Positions 47,043-56,667 of a stretch of DNA of 64,000 nucleotides are shown one piece after another. The stretch comes from Aquabacterium lacunae. GTDB lineage: Bacteria; Pseudomonadota; Gammaproteobacteria; Burkholderiales; Burkholderiaceae_C. Under the pieces are notes generated by a model that was not told the DNA's origin, searched no databases, and saw only the letters and a list, made by a program, of their open reading frames with translations. Within the stretch, counting starts at the first letter, position 1. Each line of letters starts with the position of its first letter. The stretch covers positions 310,001 to 374,000 of the forward strand of contig NZ_SIXI01000003.1 of the NCBI RefSeq assembly GCF_004310865.1, given 5' to 3'. Made by a program: the position numbers and the translations under genes.

Positions 47043-48200
47043 TCACTGCCCGTCTTTGATCATGCGGCCGGCCGCATTCTGGATCGGGCGGGCGTTCATG
47101 GGGTACATGCGTGCAAACACGTTCATCTGCTCACGCGAGAACTGCACCGGCTGCTTGAGCACCATCCACAGCACGCCTTCGCTGCAAGGGGGTGTGGTCA
47201 GCGAACCCATGTAGGTCACGTAGCGCTGATCTTCAGGCAGCAAGGCCAGCAGGTCCAGCATCACTGGCGAGCGCTGCTCCATGCCCTTTTCCAGTGGCAG
47301 GCTGTTCCACACCAGCTGCACGGCCGGATGGGCTTTGCCTTGCTCGATCAGCACGGCCACCACGGCCAGCTTGCCGTCGACATCCTTGTGCACCATGTGG
47401 GCCACCATGTCGAACTGGCGGCCGTTGAGCCGCTCTTCGCTGGGGCGGTGGAAGTGGAACTGCACCAGCTCGTAGCGGTGGCCCAGCACGCTGATGGCGT
47501 TGCCGGGCTCGACATTGACCTGCACGGTGTGTCCGTTGTCGATGACCTTGAAAGGCGTCGGCCGGTAGTCGAACTGGATGGGTTCAAGCTGCACCGGGAT
47601 GCCGTCGCGGATGTCGATGGGGCTCTGGCGCTTGCCCAGCATGCAGGTCTGGAACTCGGGCCTCAGACGCCCCCAGCTCTCAGGGCCCGTGTCACCGGCA
47701 TAGGCCCAATGCACATCGTGCCCTTGAGAGCCTGCCCGGTGGGCCGCCGCGGCAGCCGCTGCCTGAGGGCTGTTGCCATGGGCCTCGCTGCCGCCCGGCT
47801 TCACGCGGGCACGGGGTGCAGGCGCCGTCTTGGGGCTCACGCGCAGCACCGGTGCCGTCTCGTTCTTCGAACGCACCTCGGCGATCTTCTGGTCGATCAG
47901 GTCACGCAGCTCGGTCATGGACACACCGGCCGCCACGGGCTGGCTACCAGCCTTTTCCACCTCGGTGCGGGAGCCTTCGCGCGCGCCCTTGCCGGTGTCT
48001 TTGCCGGCCTCCTTGCTGCCCTCTTTGGCCGATTCCTTGCCAGCGTCTTTGCCCGGCTCTTTCGACGCCGCCTTGGCCGCCGGCTTGCCATGGTCGTCGC
48101 CATGGCCCTCGGCAGCCCGGGCGCTCGGGCCGAAACCCAGGCTCAGACCCAGCAGGCCACAGGCCAGCCCCAGACGGGCCCAAGGGGACAAACGAAGCAT
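47043..48200 (-). CDS. Periplasmic alpha-type carbonic anhydrase with long charged linker
   Basis: A 385-residue exported protein from ATG 48200 (GGGAGAG upstream). Signal ARLGLACGLLGLSLGFGPSARAA (in part), then about 120 residues of Lys/Ala/Glu/Gly-rich low complexity and a helix (LRDLIDQKIAEVRSK). The C-terminal 230 residues form an alpha carbonic anhydrase: KRQSPIDIRDG, zinc ligands in VQFHFHRPSEE and MVAHMVHKDVDG, and SLTTPPCSEGVLWMV. It hydrates CO2 in the periplasm. The long linker is unusual for the family and may tether the enzyme. Confidence 0.92.
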   Translation of the reverse strand: MLRLSPWARLGLACGLLGLSLGFGPSARAAEGHGDDHGKPAAKAASKEPGKDAGKESAKEGSKEAGKDTGKGAREGSRTEVEKAGSQPVAAGVSMTELRDLIDQKIAEVRSKNETAPVLRVSPKTAPAPRARVKPGGSEAHGNSPQAAAAAAAHRAGSQGHDVHWAYAGDTGPESWGRLRPEFQTCMLGKRQSPIDIRDGIPVQLEPIQFDYRPTPFKVIDNGHTVQVNVEPGNAISVLGHRYELVQFHFHRPSEERLNGRQFDMVAHMVHKDVDGKLAVVAVLIEQGKAHPAVQLVWNSLPLEKGMEQRSPVMLDLLALLPEDQRYVTYMGSLTTPPCSEGVLWMVLKQPVQFSREQMNVFARMYPMNARPIQNAAGRMIKDGQ

Positions 48201-48279
48201 GGTGCTCTCCCGATCGATGCGTGCAATCAATGCGTGCATTTCGACCAGAGAAACCTGCAACTTGAGGGATGAAAAATGT

Positions 48280-48652
48280 GAAGTCAGCCGATAGGCCGGA
48301 TTCTGTGCAGCCCACGCCTTGCGTTGTGGGCCGTGACCGCCATTCCTCTGGGCCGCCTGTCGCCAGTGCGGCTCGATGCCACCTACCCGCACACTCCCCG
48401 GGCCAGGTCAACGTGTGCCTATTTGGTGTTGCTGCGCGTAGAGATTGCCCGTTTCACCCTCTGGGCCCAGCCATTCTTTCGAATGGCCTTTGCCGAGGCT
48501 TTCGCCTCGTCAAGGCCCAGAGACTCGTCTCTGTTGCTCTGATCCTCACCTCGCGGTGGAGAGGTGTTACCTCCTACGCTGCCCTGCGCAGTCCGGACCT
48601 TCCTCCAGTGCGCCCTTTCGGGCCTTGCACCAGCGGCGATCTGGCTGACTTC
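48280..48652 (-). ncRNA. rnpB: RNase P RNA, class A
   Basis: On the minus strand the 5' GAAGTCAGCC pairs with the 3' GGCTGACTTC (helix P1), and the conserved core GGAGGAAGGTCCGGACT and the 3' ACAGAATCCGGCCTATCGGC are present. Length about 373 nt, matching bacterial class A. It is the catalytic RNA that matures tRNA 5' ends. TTTTTC follows the 3' end. It lies between dsbD and the carbonic anhydrase gene on the same strand. Confidence 0.96.
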
Positions 48653-48691
48653 ACCGCGGCATTATCGCCGCTGGGCCACCCGCACGCCCGT

Positions 48692-50392
48692 TCACAGACC
48701 GGCTTTTTTCAGGGCCTGCATGAACTTGGCCGGCGCCTGGAAGCCGATCACTCGGGCGGCTTCCACCTCTTGCCCCTGGGCGTTGTAGAACACGATGCCC
48801 GGCGGGCCGAACAGGCCGAAGCGCTTGAGCAGCGCCTGGTCGTCGGCCGTGTTGGCGGTCACGTCGGCCTGCAGCATCAGGGCCGGCTGAAGGGCCGCCT
48901 GCACGCCCGGGTCGGTGAAGGTGCGCTGCTCCATCTCCAGGCAGGCCACGCACCAGTCGGCATAAAAGTCGAGCATCACGGGCTGCCCGGCCTGGCGCGC
49001 CTGGGCCAGCGCCGCGTCCAGCTCGGCCACCGTGCGCACTTTCTGGAAGGGCAAAGCGCTCTGATGGGCCACCACGGGGGTGTCCATGCCCAGCCACTGC
49101 GTTTTCACATAAGGCCAGGCGGGTCGGGCGATCCACAGGGCCATGCCCAGCATCAGCACACCGAACACGCCCTTGACGGCCGTCATCCAGGGGCCGGTGC
49201 GGGGCAGCAGTTGCCCGGCCGACAGGCCGACCAGCAGCAAGGGCACGCTCATGCCCCAGGCCATGGCGTACAGGGCCGTGCCACCCAGCACCACGTCACC
49301 GGTCTGGCTGATGTACAGCAGCGCGCCGGCCAGCGGGGCCGACACGCAGGGGCTGACCACCAGGGCCGACACGGCCCCCATGGCGAACACGCTGATGAAC
49401 TGGCCGCCGGGCAGGCGGTTGGTGCCTTCGCCCAGCCAGGTCTGCACGGCCGCGGGCAGGCGCAGCTCGTACAGCCCGAACATCGACAGCGACAGCAGCA
49501 CCATCAGGGCGGCAAAGCCCATCAGCACGGCCGGGTGCTGCAGGTAGGCGGCCAGCCCCTGGCCCAGCAGGCCGGCGGCCACGCCCAGCCCGGTGTAGAC
49601 CAGGGCCATGCCTTGCGAGTAAGCCAGCGCCAGGGCAAAGCCCTTGCCGCGCCCCACCTGCTGGCCGTGGCCAATGATGATGGACGACAGGATGGGCACC
49701 ATGGGCAGCACGCAGGGCGTGAGCGACAGCAGCACCCCGGCCAGCAGGAAGGCCCCCACGATGCGCCACAGGCTGCCCGAGGCCAGCGCCAGACCGATCG
49801 CGTCGTCGTCCGATGCGGTCGCCGGGATGGGTGCCGCGGGTGCTGCCATGCCACCGCCCTCCCCCGCAGGCCCAGAAGCCAACGCCTCACCAGCAGGCCC
49901 ATCGGTGGCCGATGCATCGGCCACGGCCACCACACGGGTGCCCTGCTCCACCGTGATCTTGTAGTGTTTCTTTTGCGGCGGGTAGCACAGCCCGGCGTCG
50001 GCACAGCCCTGGTAGTTCACGGCCACCCACAGCGTGGTCGGCGCCTGCTGTGGGCGCCAGCGCGCCGTGACCGGGCCGTGGTAGATCTCCATCTCCTTGG
50101 CGAAGGTCTCGTCGTACTTGCGCTCGCCATCGGGCAGGCTCAAGGTGCCCTGCACGCTGGCAGGCCGGGGCTCGACCCCCATGCGCTCCTTGTACAGGTA
50201 CACGCCCTTGGCCGGCAGGAACTCCAGCACCAGTTCGCCATCGGCGCCGGCCAGCGCCGTGAGGCGGAAGGCCTGCTCGGGTGGCAGGAAGGTCTGGGCC
50301 TGGGCCCGCTGGGGCAGGCCCAGCGTGACGAGCAGGGTCAGCCACAGGCTGGCCAGCAGCCACCAGGCAGACAAAGGGCGTTGCAAGGTCAT
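48692..50392 (-). CDS. dsbD: Thiol:disulfide interchange protein DsbD
   Basis: A 566-residue inner-membrane protein passing electrons from cytoplasmic thioredoxin to the periplasm. Signal peptide; N-terminal alpha domain with the Cys pair in [14 protein letters not shown]; eight-helix beta domain with Cys in [14 protein letters not shown] and [16 protein letters not shown]-terminal thioredoxin-like gamma domain with [12 protein letters not shown] Gly/Ala/Pro linker lies between alpha and beta. Start ATG 50392; longer readings upstream overlap cysK on the other strand and are discarded. Confidence 0.96.
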   Translation of the reverse strand: MTLQRPLSAWWLLASLWLTLLVTLGLPQRAQAQTFLPPEQAFRLTALAGADGELVLEFLPAKGVYLYKERMGVEPRPASVQGTLSLPDGERKYDETFAKEMEIYHGPVTARWRPQQAPTTLWVAVNYQGCADAGLCYPPQKKHYKITVEQGTRVVAVADASATDGPAGEALASGPAGEGGGMAAPAAPIPATASDDDAIGLALASGSLWRIVGAFLLAGVLLSLTPCVLPMVPILSSIIIGHGQQVGRGKGFALALAYSQGMALVYTGLGVAAGLLGQGLAAYLQHPAVLMGFAALMVLLSLSMFGLYELRLPAAVQTWLGEGTNRLPGGQFISVFAMGAVSALVVSPCVSAPLAGALLYISQTGDVVLGGTALYAMAWGMSVPLLLVGLSAGQLLPRTGPWMTAVKGVFGVLMLGMALWIARPAWPYVKTQWLGMDTPVVAHQSALPFQKVRTVAELDAALAQARQAGQPVMLDFYADWCVACLEMEQRTFTDPGVQAALQPALMLQADVTANTADDQALLKRFGLFGPPGIVFYNAQGQEVEAARVIGFQAPAKFMQALKKAGL

Positions 50393-50563
50393 GGCAGGAA
50401 ATGGGCCCGAGGGCCGACAGCAGGTTCGCCGAAGTATGGCCCAGCGCAAGACCCCGCGCCGTGCCAGGGGTTCCCCAGCCCCCTGCGGCAAGCCCTGGAC
50501 GTGCTGCACAATCAATGCCCGCCTTGCGTCCAAGGCCCGCTGTTGCCACCAGGAGCCCACCCC

Positions 50564-51481
50564 ATGAAAGCCCAGACCATCCTCGAGACCATCGGCCACA
50601 CCCCGCACGTGCGCATGCAGCGCCTGTTCGGCCCGCAAGCCGAGGTGTGGATCAAGGCCGAGCGCGCCAACCCGGGTGGCTCCATCAAGGATCGCATCGC
50701 GCTGGCCATGGTCGAAGACGCCGAGGCCAAGGGCCTGCTCCAGCCGGGCGCGACCATCGTTGAGCCCACCTCGGGCAACACCGGCGTGGGCCTGGCCATG
50801 GTGGCCGCCGTCAAGGGCTACAAGCTCGTTCTGGTCATGCCCGACAGCATGTCGATCGAACGCCGTCGCCTGATGCTGGCCTATGGCGCCACCTTCGACC
50901 TCACCCCGCGTGAAAAAGGCATGAAGGGCGCCATCGCCCGTGCCGAAGAGATCGTGGCCGCCACGCCCGGCGCCTGGATGCCCCAGCAGTTCGACAACGC
51001 GGCCAACATCGCCGTGCACGAACGCACCACCGCCCAGGAGATCCTGGCCGACTTCCCCGAGGGCCTCGACGTGCTGATCACAGGCGTGGGCACCGGCGGC
51101 CACATCACGGGCTGCGCGCGCGTGCTCAAGAAGGCCTGGCCGAACCTGAAGGTGTTTGCCGTGGAGCCCACCGCCTCGCCGGTGATCTCGGGCGGCGCCC
51201 CGTCGCCGCACCCCATCCAGGGCATTGGCGCCGGCTTCATCCCCAAGAACCTGCAGACCGACCTGCTCGACGGCGTGATCCAGGTCGATGCCGAGGCCGC
51301 CCGCGAAATGGCCCGCCGCAGCGCCCGCGAAGAGGGCATGCTGGTGGGCATCTCGTCCGGGGCCACGCTGCAGGCCATCGCCCAGAAGCTGGGCGAGTTG
51401 CCTGCTGGAACGCGCGCCCTGGGCTTCTGCTACGACACCGGCGAGCGGTATTTCTCGGTGGAAGGCTTCCTGCCAGCTTGA
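50564..51481 (+). CDS. cysK: Cysteine synthase A
   Basis: A 305-residue PLP enzyme making cysteine from O-acetylserine and sulfide. PLP Lys in [12 protein letters not shown], substrate loop [19 protein letters not shown] phosphate site [14 protein letters not shown], and GISSGATL. The [16 protein letters not shown] stretch favours CysK over CysM. AGGAG precedes ATG 50564. Divergent from dsbD across 171 bp. Confidence 0.94.
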   Translation: MKAQTILETIGHTPHVRMQRLFGPQAEVWIKAERANPGGSIKDRIALAMVEDAEAKGLLQPGATIVEPTSGNTGVGLAMVAAVKGYKLVLVMPDSMSIERRRLMLAYGATFDLTPREKGMKGAIARAEEIVAATPGAWMPQQFDNAANIAVHERTTAQEILADFPEGLDVLITGVGTGGHITGCARVLKKAWPNLKVFAVEPTASPVISGGAPSPHPIQGIGAGFIPKNLQTDLLDGVIQVDAEAAREMARRSAREEGMLVGISSGATLQAIAQKLGELPAGTRALGFCYDTGERYFSVEGFLPA

Positions 51482-51525
51482 TCTGGCGCAAACCGGCGTG
51501 CGGCCGCGCCTTCTAGCCTGAAGGC

Positions 51526-52074
51526 ATGGACTCGTCATTCATGAGCAGCCCGCAACAGCCCCATCACCCCGCCTCACGGTCGCACCGCAAGGTGCGCCTG
51601 GGAGCACCACATTGGCTGGACATGGCCTTGGTGCAGATGCTGGCCTTCGGTGCGCTGGTGCTGGTGGCCTGCGGCGTGGGCTACTGGGTGTTCGACCCGG
51701 CCATCGAGACCCTGGAAGACGGCGTGTGGCTGGCCTTCACCACCGCCGCGACGGTGGGCTATGGCGACATCGTGCCCACCAGCACCACGGCCCGCATTTT
51801 TTCGGTGATCGTGGTGCTGCTGGGCTTTGCCATCTTGTCGATGGTGACGGCGCGCATTGCCGCCAAGATGGTGGGCACGCAAGAGCGCCGCATCGAGCAG
51901 GAGATCCTGCACGACCTGCATGCCGAGATGAAGTTGCTGCGCAACGAACTGGCCGAGGTCAAGGCACGGCTGCCTCAGGCGCCGGCCCATGGGGCACCAC
52001 TGTCGCGCGAAGCACCCCGGTCTCCCGAGGTGCTTGCTTCACCGGTGCACCCAGACCTCAGTTCAGGGCACTGA
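51526..52074 (+). CDS. Two-TM potassium channel
   Basis: A 182-residue membrane protein: TM1 (ALVQMLAFGALVLVACGVGY), a pore helix, the K+ selectivity filter TVGYGD, TM2 (FSVIVVLLGFAILSMVTARI), then a cytoplasmic coiled coil (EQEILHDLHAEMKLLRNELA). It would assemble as a tetramer. No RCK domain. The 3' end overlaps the convergent CocE-like gene by 17 bases. Confidence 0.92.
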   Translation: MDSSFMSSPQQPHHPASRSHRKVRLGAPHWLDMALVQMLAFGALVLVACGVGYWVFDPAIETLEDGVWLAFTTAATVGYGDIVPTSTTARIFSVIVVLLGFAILSMVTARIAAKMVGTQERRIEQEILHDLHAEMKLLRNELAEVKARLPQAPAHGAPLSREAPRSPEVLASPVHPDLSSGH

Positions 52075-54100
52075 CCGGCACCAGCGGCAGCACGATGCTC
52101 GACGGGCGAGCCGGGTCGTTGTAGAAGGTGTTGACGCCCCCGTTGGCCTCGGCCTGCTGAGGCTGCGGCCAGATGCCCATGGCCTGGTTGCTGGCACTGA
52201 TGGCCACGCGCAGCTTCTGGCCCTTCTTGACCAGGGCCGCGGCCGGGAACACCTCCACCGGCACCAGCATGGGCTGCCCAGGCACCACGGCCAGGCGCGA
52301 TGCCGTGGTGAACGGGTGCCACGGCTGGATCATGGTGCCCTTCACGTAACGTGAACGCGAGGGGTCGACGGCCCGGAAAGCAGCCGACATCAAGCCGGTG
52401 CTGATGGGGGTGGCCTTGCCCCAGATGTCGACCGCATCCACCCGCACGGCCACCGCGGCTTCGCGCTTGGTGCTGCTCATCCAGATGTCGGCCTGCATGG
52501 GGCCATTGAGGTACATGTCGGCCTGCAGCGGCGCCGTCTCGAAGATCAGCGCGCCCTGGGCCCTTTCGACCGTGTTGCTGTTGGTGTAGCAGGCCTTGGG
52601 CAGCAGGCCGCCCAGGCCGAGTGACCACTGCACATAGCTGCTCGAGCAATCGCTGCCATCGTTCAGCGTGACGCTGGACTTGACCGTGGTGCCGTCGCTG
52701 CTGGCCGCATAGGTCACCACCGGGGCCTTGGGCTCGCTCACGGTGCGAGCGGCTTCACCGGCGGCAGGTGCCTGGGTGGTGAGGCCGCCATTGCCGCGCA
52801 GGTACAGGCGCTGCGGCGTCATCTGCGGGTGGGGCCAGTCGGTGCTGCGGGCGTACTTGTCGCTGCTGCCGTAGCCTTGCACGAACTGGGTCACGTTGGG
52901 CAAAGCAGCGGCACCGGTGTTCATGCCCTTGAGGTATTGATCGAACCATTGCAGCATCAGCTTGGACGCTTCAGGTGCACCGCCCGAGCTCGCACTGGCC
53001 CCGCTCAGGGCGGTCTGCACTGCACCGATGTGCGAGCCAGGCAGCACCACCAGCTTGGTGTTCACGCGCTGCTTGAGTTGCTCGTACAACAGCGGCTCGT
53101 CACGCTGGAAGATGTCGTTGCTGGAGCCAATGATGAAGGTCGGCACGTTGATGCGTGAGGCCTTCTCGATGGGCGAGCGCACCGACCAGAAGCTGCCGTC
53201 GTCGGTGGCATAGCCAGACTGGCCTTTCAGCGAGTTCTCCACCGTGGGCAGGTACCAGCTGTTGATGGCGGCCACGTGCTGTGCGGTGGCCGCGGCAATC
53301 TGGTCGGCGTACTCGGGGTACTTGTCCTGTGCCGACTTGTTGCCCAGCACGCTGAGCGACTGGGTCAGTGGCAGCCACAGGCTGATGAACTGCGCATTGA
53401 GCAGGCCCCCGATGCCTACCGTGCCGCGGTAGGCATCGCCCATGGGCACTTCACTGAACACCGCCTTCACGGCCGGGTGCTGCTGCCCCGCCGTCATCAA
53501 GCTGGTGATGCCCAGGTAGGACGTGCCCGCCAGCCCCAGGTTGCCATTGAACCAGGCCTGCTTCGTGACCCATTCGACCGCCTCGCCATAAGCGGCCTGC
53601 TCGGCCTCACCGAGCAATTGGGCTTCACCGTCGGACAGGCCAGAGCCCAGCACATCCACCGCCACCGACACATAGCCGCGGCGGATCATGAACTCGTCCT
53701 TTCCGCCCACCAGCAGGGTGTTGCCCGTCAGCACGACACCACCCAGCAACTGGCCGGTGTCGATGCGGTAAGCCGTCTGCGTGAGGATGGCCGGGAAGCG
53801 GCCCGCCACCGGCTTGTTGCTGGCGTCGGCCGGCACGGTCACCAGCACCGCCAGCTTCTGGCCAGTGCGGGTGGTGATGAACTGCAGCGGCAAAGTGACA
53901 GCGTTGGGGTACTCGGCCGCGCGGGTGTATTCCTTCCAGATGGCACCAGCGTTGCTGGTGACAGGGGTGCTGGCCTGGCTGAGCTGGCCGCGGGTGCCCA
54001 AGGTGGTGGTCTGGGCCTGGGCCGAAGCGCACAGGCCAGCGGTCAGCAACAAGGCGGCCAAACGGCTCAGACTGTGGCGGTGGGGGGCGATGGACAACAT
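52058..54100 (-). CDS. CocE/NonD-family hydrolase (X-Pro dipeptidyl-peptidase-like)
   Basis: A 680-residue exported protein from ATG 54100 with signal SRLAALLLTAGLCASAQA. The alpha/beta-hydrolase domain has the nucleophile Ser in LAGTSYLGIT, an Asp candidate near IIGSSNDIF, and His in LPGSHIGAV. The C-terminal jelly-roll PepX_C-like domain has ADMYLNGPMQADIWMSSTK and RYVKGTMIQPWHPF. Substrate is an ester or X-Pro peptide. Stand-alone; the AraC regulator gene lies upstream on the same strand. Confidence 0.9.
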   Translation of the reverse strand: MLSIAPHRHSLSRLAALLLTAGLCASAQAQTTTLGTRGQLSQASTPVTSNAGAIWKEYTRAAEYPNAVTLPLQFITTRTGQKLAVLVTVPADASNKPVAGRFPAILTQTAYRIDTGQLLGGVVLTGNTLLVGGKDEFMIRRGYVSVAVDVLGSGLSDGEAQLLGEAEQAAYGEAVEWVTKQAWFNGNLGLAGTSYLGITSLMTAGQQHPAVKAVFSEVPMGDAYRGTVGIGGLLNAQFISLWLPLTQSLSVLGNKSAQDKYPEYADQIAAATAQHVAAINSWYLPTVENSLKGQSGYATDDGSFWSVRSPIEKASRINVPTFIIGSSNDIFQRDEPLLYEQLKQRVNTKLVVLPGSHIGAVQTALSGASASSGGAPEASKLMLQWFDQYLKGMNTGAAALPNVTQFVQGYGSSDKYARSTDWPHPQMTPQRLYLRGNGGLTTQAPAAGEAARTVSEPKAPVVTYAASSDGTTVKSSVTLNDGSDCSSSYVQWSLGLGGLLPKACYTNSNTVERAQGALIFETAPLQADMYLNGPMQADIWMSSTKREAAVAVRVDAVDIWGKATPISTGLMSAAFRAVDPSRSRYVKGTMIQPWHPFTTASRLAVVPGQPMLVPVEVFPAAALVKKGQKLRVAISASNQAMGIWPQPQQAEANGGVNTFYNDPARPSSIVLPLVPVSALN

Positions 54101-54236
54101 GCGAAGCTCTCCGTGCAATGGCTGACGCCTGGTGTGTGAAGTTGCACGGATCGTAGGGAGCCACGGTGCGTCAGCCAATGGCTGGACTGACCACCCGATT
54201 GCCCGCAGGCGCTGGGGCTTTCCCCCAATGCGAAGC

Positions 54237-55289
54237 TCAGTCTGCGTCAGCCGTGGCCATGCCGGGGATGGCGGGCACCGGGCTCAGACCCAGCTGGCGA
54301 TCACGCCACCCCCCCGGTGTTTCGCCCCGCCAGCGCCGAAATGCCCGGTGGAAGCTGTGCACCGAACCGAAGCCCAGCGCGTCGGCCACCTGTTTGATCG
54401 GGCGCTCGGCATCGGCCAGCAGGCGTTCGGCCATCAGCACCTGGCAACTTTGCAGCAGCTCGGCATGCGAGGTGCCCAGCTGCTCCAGCTGCCGACGCAA
54501 GCTGCGCTCGGTCATGCGCAGCTGAGCCGCGGTTTCCTGCACGGACGGCCAGCGCGGCAGGCTGGCGAGCAACCATTCGCGCACGGTTTCAGCCAGATCG
54601 GAGCCGGCCTGCATGGCCGCCAGGGCCGACTCGGCCCGCGCACGAGCTGCCACGTTGGCCACCGGGTCGCTGGTGGGCATGTGCAGGTCCAGCAGGCGCG
54701 GGTCGAACCAGAGGGTGCAATGCGCCGCCCCCGGGTTGAGCAAGGCCCCGAACACGCCCTGATAACGGGGCATCTGTTCGGGTCGCGGGTGGTAAGGCAG
54801 GTCCACCCGCACGATGTCGTTGGGGCCCCAGCCCACCATGCGCAGCAGCATCATGCCGCTGGTGGCCACCTGGTCGCAGCGGAAGTGGCCACTGAGCCCA
54901 CCGTGCACCACCGGCTGCACCCGAATGCCCGCCAGCCCGCCAGACTCCACCAGCTCCCACTCGGCCTCAGGCAACAGCAGCCGCCCAAAGCGGCGCACAT
55001 CGGCCAGGATCTGACGCAAGCTGGGGGACGACATGGCCAACGGCGCGATCGGGCCGTAGCGCATCAAGGCCAGGCTTCGGCCAACCACCAGCCCGAAGGT
55101 GTCATCGCCCGAGACATGGATGGCCTCGGCCATCATGCGATCGAGTTGCTCGGCAGGCAGCCAGGGCCCGTCCTCTGCGACCTCGTCCAGGTCCCGAAAC
55201 CCCACCGCCTGCAAGGCGCGCATGCCGTCGTGGCCCTCGATGTCGAGGGCCGTGGCCAGGATCTTGAAGTTGATGGGCGAAATGAGCAT
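54237..55289 (-). CDS. AraC-family regulator with arabinose-binding-like N-domain (OruR/ArgR type)
   Basis: A 350-residue regulator from ATG 55289. The N-terminal 200 residues match the PF12625-type ligand domain (LVVGRSLALMRYGPIAPLAM, YHPRPEQMPRYQGVFGA). The C-terminal double HTH reads SVQETAAQLRMTERSLRRQL and IKQVADALGFGSVHSFHRAF. It lies upstream of and codirectional with the CocE hydrolase (137 bp apart), which it might control (inference). Confidence 0.9.
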   Translation of the reverse strand: MLISPINFKILATALDIEGHDGMRALQAVGFRDLDEVAEDGPWLPAEQLDRMMAEAIHVSGDDTFGLVVGRSLALMRYGPIAPLAMSSPSLRQILADVRRFGRLLLPEAEWELVESGGLAGIRVQPVVHGGLSGHFRCDQVATSGMMLLRMVGWGPNDIVRVDLPYHPRPEQMPRYQGVFGALLNPGAAHCTLWFDPRLLDLHMPTSDPVANVAARARAESALAAMQAGSDLAETVREWLLASLPRWPSVQETAAQLRMTERSLRRQLEQLGTSHAELLQSCQVLMAERLLADAERPIKQVADALGFGSVHSFHRAFRRWRGETPGGWRDRQLGLSPVPAIPGMATADAD

Positions 55290-55431
55290 GAAGGGCCGAG
55301 GCCATGGAACAGGCGCAGCCCGGGAGTGTGGCCCCGAACGTGTCCGAATGTGAACAGACGGCATTGGGTGTTTTCACCAAGCCACCCCTCAGAGCAAGGC
55401 CTGACCGACTGCGCAAGGCACCTCCCGGGCG

Positions 55432-55503
55432 AAAAAAAACCCGGGCTCACAGGGAGCCCGGGTTGAAGGAGAGGTCCGCATGAACCTCACACTGACTAAC
55501 CGT
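55432..55503 (-). ncRNA. Candidate small RNA with anti-Shine-Dalgarno segment
   Basis: On the minus strand a promoter-like GTGACT (55538-55533), 17-bp spacer and TATTCT (55515-55510) precede about 72 nt. These contain a 5' stem CACAC/GTGTG, a single-stranded GGACCTCTCCTTCAA, and an 11-bp perfect terminator stem AACCCGGGCTC/GAGCCCGGGTT (55438-55464) ending in a T-run. No minus-strand ORF covers it. It could instead be the 3'UTR and terminator of the esterase gene. On the plus strand the same bases read as a ribosome-binding site plus a 54-codon ORF (55480-55644). Confidence 0.5.
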
Positions 55504-55614
55504 GTGATCAGAATACACGAGTTCTCAGATGAAGTCACCTTGGGTCTGTCCCTCGAATGCGCGGCGCCCACCGGGACAAGCGGTGGGCGACAAGCCTGGA
55601 TGCGGCCCGGGAAA

Positions 55615-56667
55615 TCAGGCGGAGGTCGAGCGGAACTGGCGTGAGAGCAGAAGGTCCCGCAGCGCGCGCGCGGCCGCTTGCACCTCGCGACGCGAGGCCG
55701 AATGCACGCCCACCAGGTTCACATGGCCATGGCCCAGGCCCTCGCCTTCCAGATGGCGCAATTCCACGCGTGCTTTGCGCAACACCTGGGCCAGGGCCAG
55801 GCCTTCGTCGCGCAGCATGTCGAGGGCGGCCGTGCACAGCACGGTGGGCGGCATCAGGGCCATGTCCTTGTGCCACAGGGGAGACACGCGCGGGTCGCCC
55901 TTGGCCATGGGCTCGTCACCCAGGTAGTGCTGGTAGAACCAGGCGCGGTCTTCGGTGCTCAGGAACAGCCCGTGGCCGTAGGCCTGCTGCGACGGCCGCT
56001 CGGTCATGAGGTCGGTGCCCGGGTAGAACAGCAGCTGGGCGGCAGGTGCCTCGCCTTCACGGGCCAGCTGGTGGGCGGCCACAGCGGCCAGGGTGGCACC
56101 GGCGCTGTCGCCACCAATGGCCACGGCCTGCGGCTGCACACCCCAGGCTGGCGCGTGCAGACGAGCCCAGCGCATGGCCGCCACGGCATCCAGCAGCCCG
56201 GCCGGGAAGGGGTGCTCCGGGGCCAGGCGATAAGCCACCGACAGCACCTGCACGCCGGCCTCGCGGCAGATCAGGCGGCACACATCGTCATGCGTGTCGA
56301 GGTCACCCAGCACATAGCCGCCCCCATGCAGGTACACCAGCAGCACGGGCACGGCCTTGTCGGCTTCAGGCAGGTAGTGGCGGGCCATCAGGCGGCCGTC
56401 GTCACCGTCGATCTCGATGTCTTCGACCGCGGCCACGGGCCAGCCTCGCTGCAAGGGCAGCACGGCGTCACGCATCTGCTGGCGCGCGGCCTCGGGTGTC
56501 AGCTCCCAACGCTGAGGCCCACCCTGCAGGGCCATCAGGCGGCGCAGCACCGCCAGGAAAGGGTGCAGGCGCTGCCCGGCGATCTCGGGTGTGGGCAGCA
56601 TGAACCGCGGCAGGCGGTCACACAGCAGGTCGATGGCGCGCAGCACGCGCGCTCTCGCTTTCGACAT
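55615..56667 (-). CDS. Alpha/beta hydrolase, HSL (GDXG) esterase family
   Basis: A 350-residue esterase. The HSL-family oxyanion motif is VYLHGGGYVLGDL; nucleophile Ser in GGDSAGATLAA; Asp in TAALDMLRDEGL; His in GLGHGHVNL. The 80-residue N-terminal region is the cap. Substrates are short-chain esters or lipids. It overlaps pyrC (TGATG), so the two are cotranscribed although functionally unrelated. Confidence 0.92.
   Translation of the reverse strand: MSKARARVLRAIDLLCDRLPRFMLPTPEIAGQRLHPFLAVLRRLMALQGGPQRWELTPEAARQQMRDAVLPLQRGWPVAAVEDIEIDGDDGRLMARHYLPEADKAVPVLLVYLHGGGYVLGDLDTHDDVCRLICREAGVQVLSVAYRLAPEHPFPAGLLDAVAAMRWARLHAPAWGVQPQAVAIGGDSAGATLAAVAAHQLAREGEAPAAQLLFYPGTDLMTERPSQQAYGHGLFLSTEDRAWFYQHYLGDEPMAKGDPRVSPLWHKDMALMPPTVLCTAALDMLRDEGLALAQVLRKARVELRHLEGEGLGHGHVNLVGVHSASRREVQAAARALRDLLLSRQFRSTSA

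Noticed and set aside
48269..50563. A long N-terminal extension of CysK
   Set aside because: It would run antisense through rnpB and dsbD; CysK family proteins begin at the ATG at 50564.
50393..51538. A long N-terminal extension of DsbD
   Set aside because: It would run antisense through cysK; the signal peptide begins at the ATG at 50392.
55480..55644. A 54-codon plus-strand ORF (MNLTLTNRVI...) with a good ribosome-binding site
   Set aside because: It overlaps the antisense esterase 3' end, follows a terminator with no promoter seen, and has no recognised family; the small-RNA reading is preferred but not proven.
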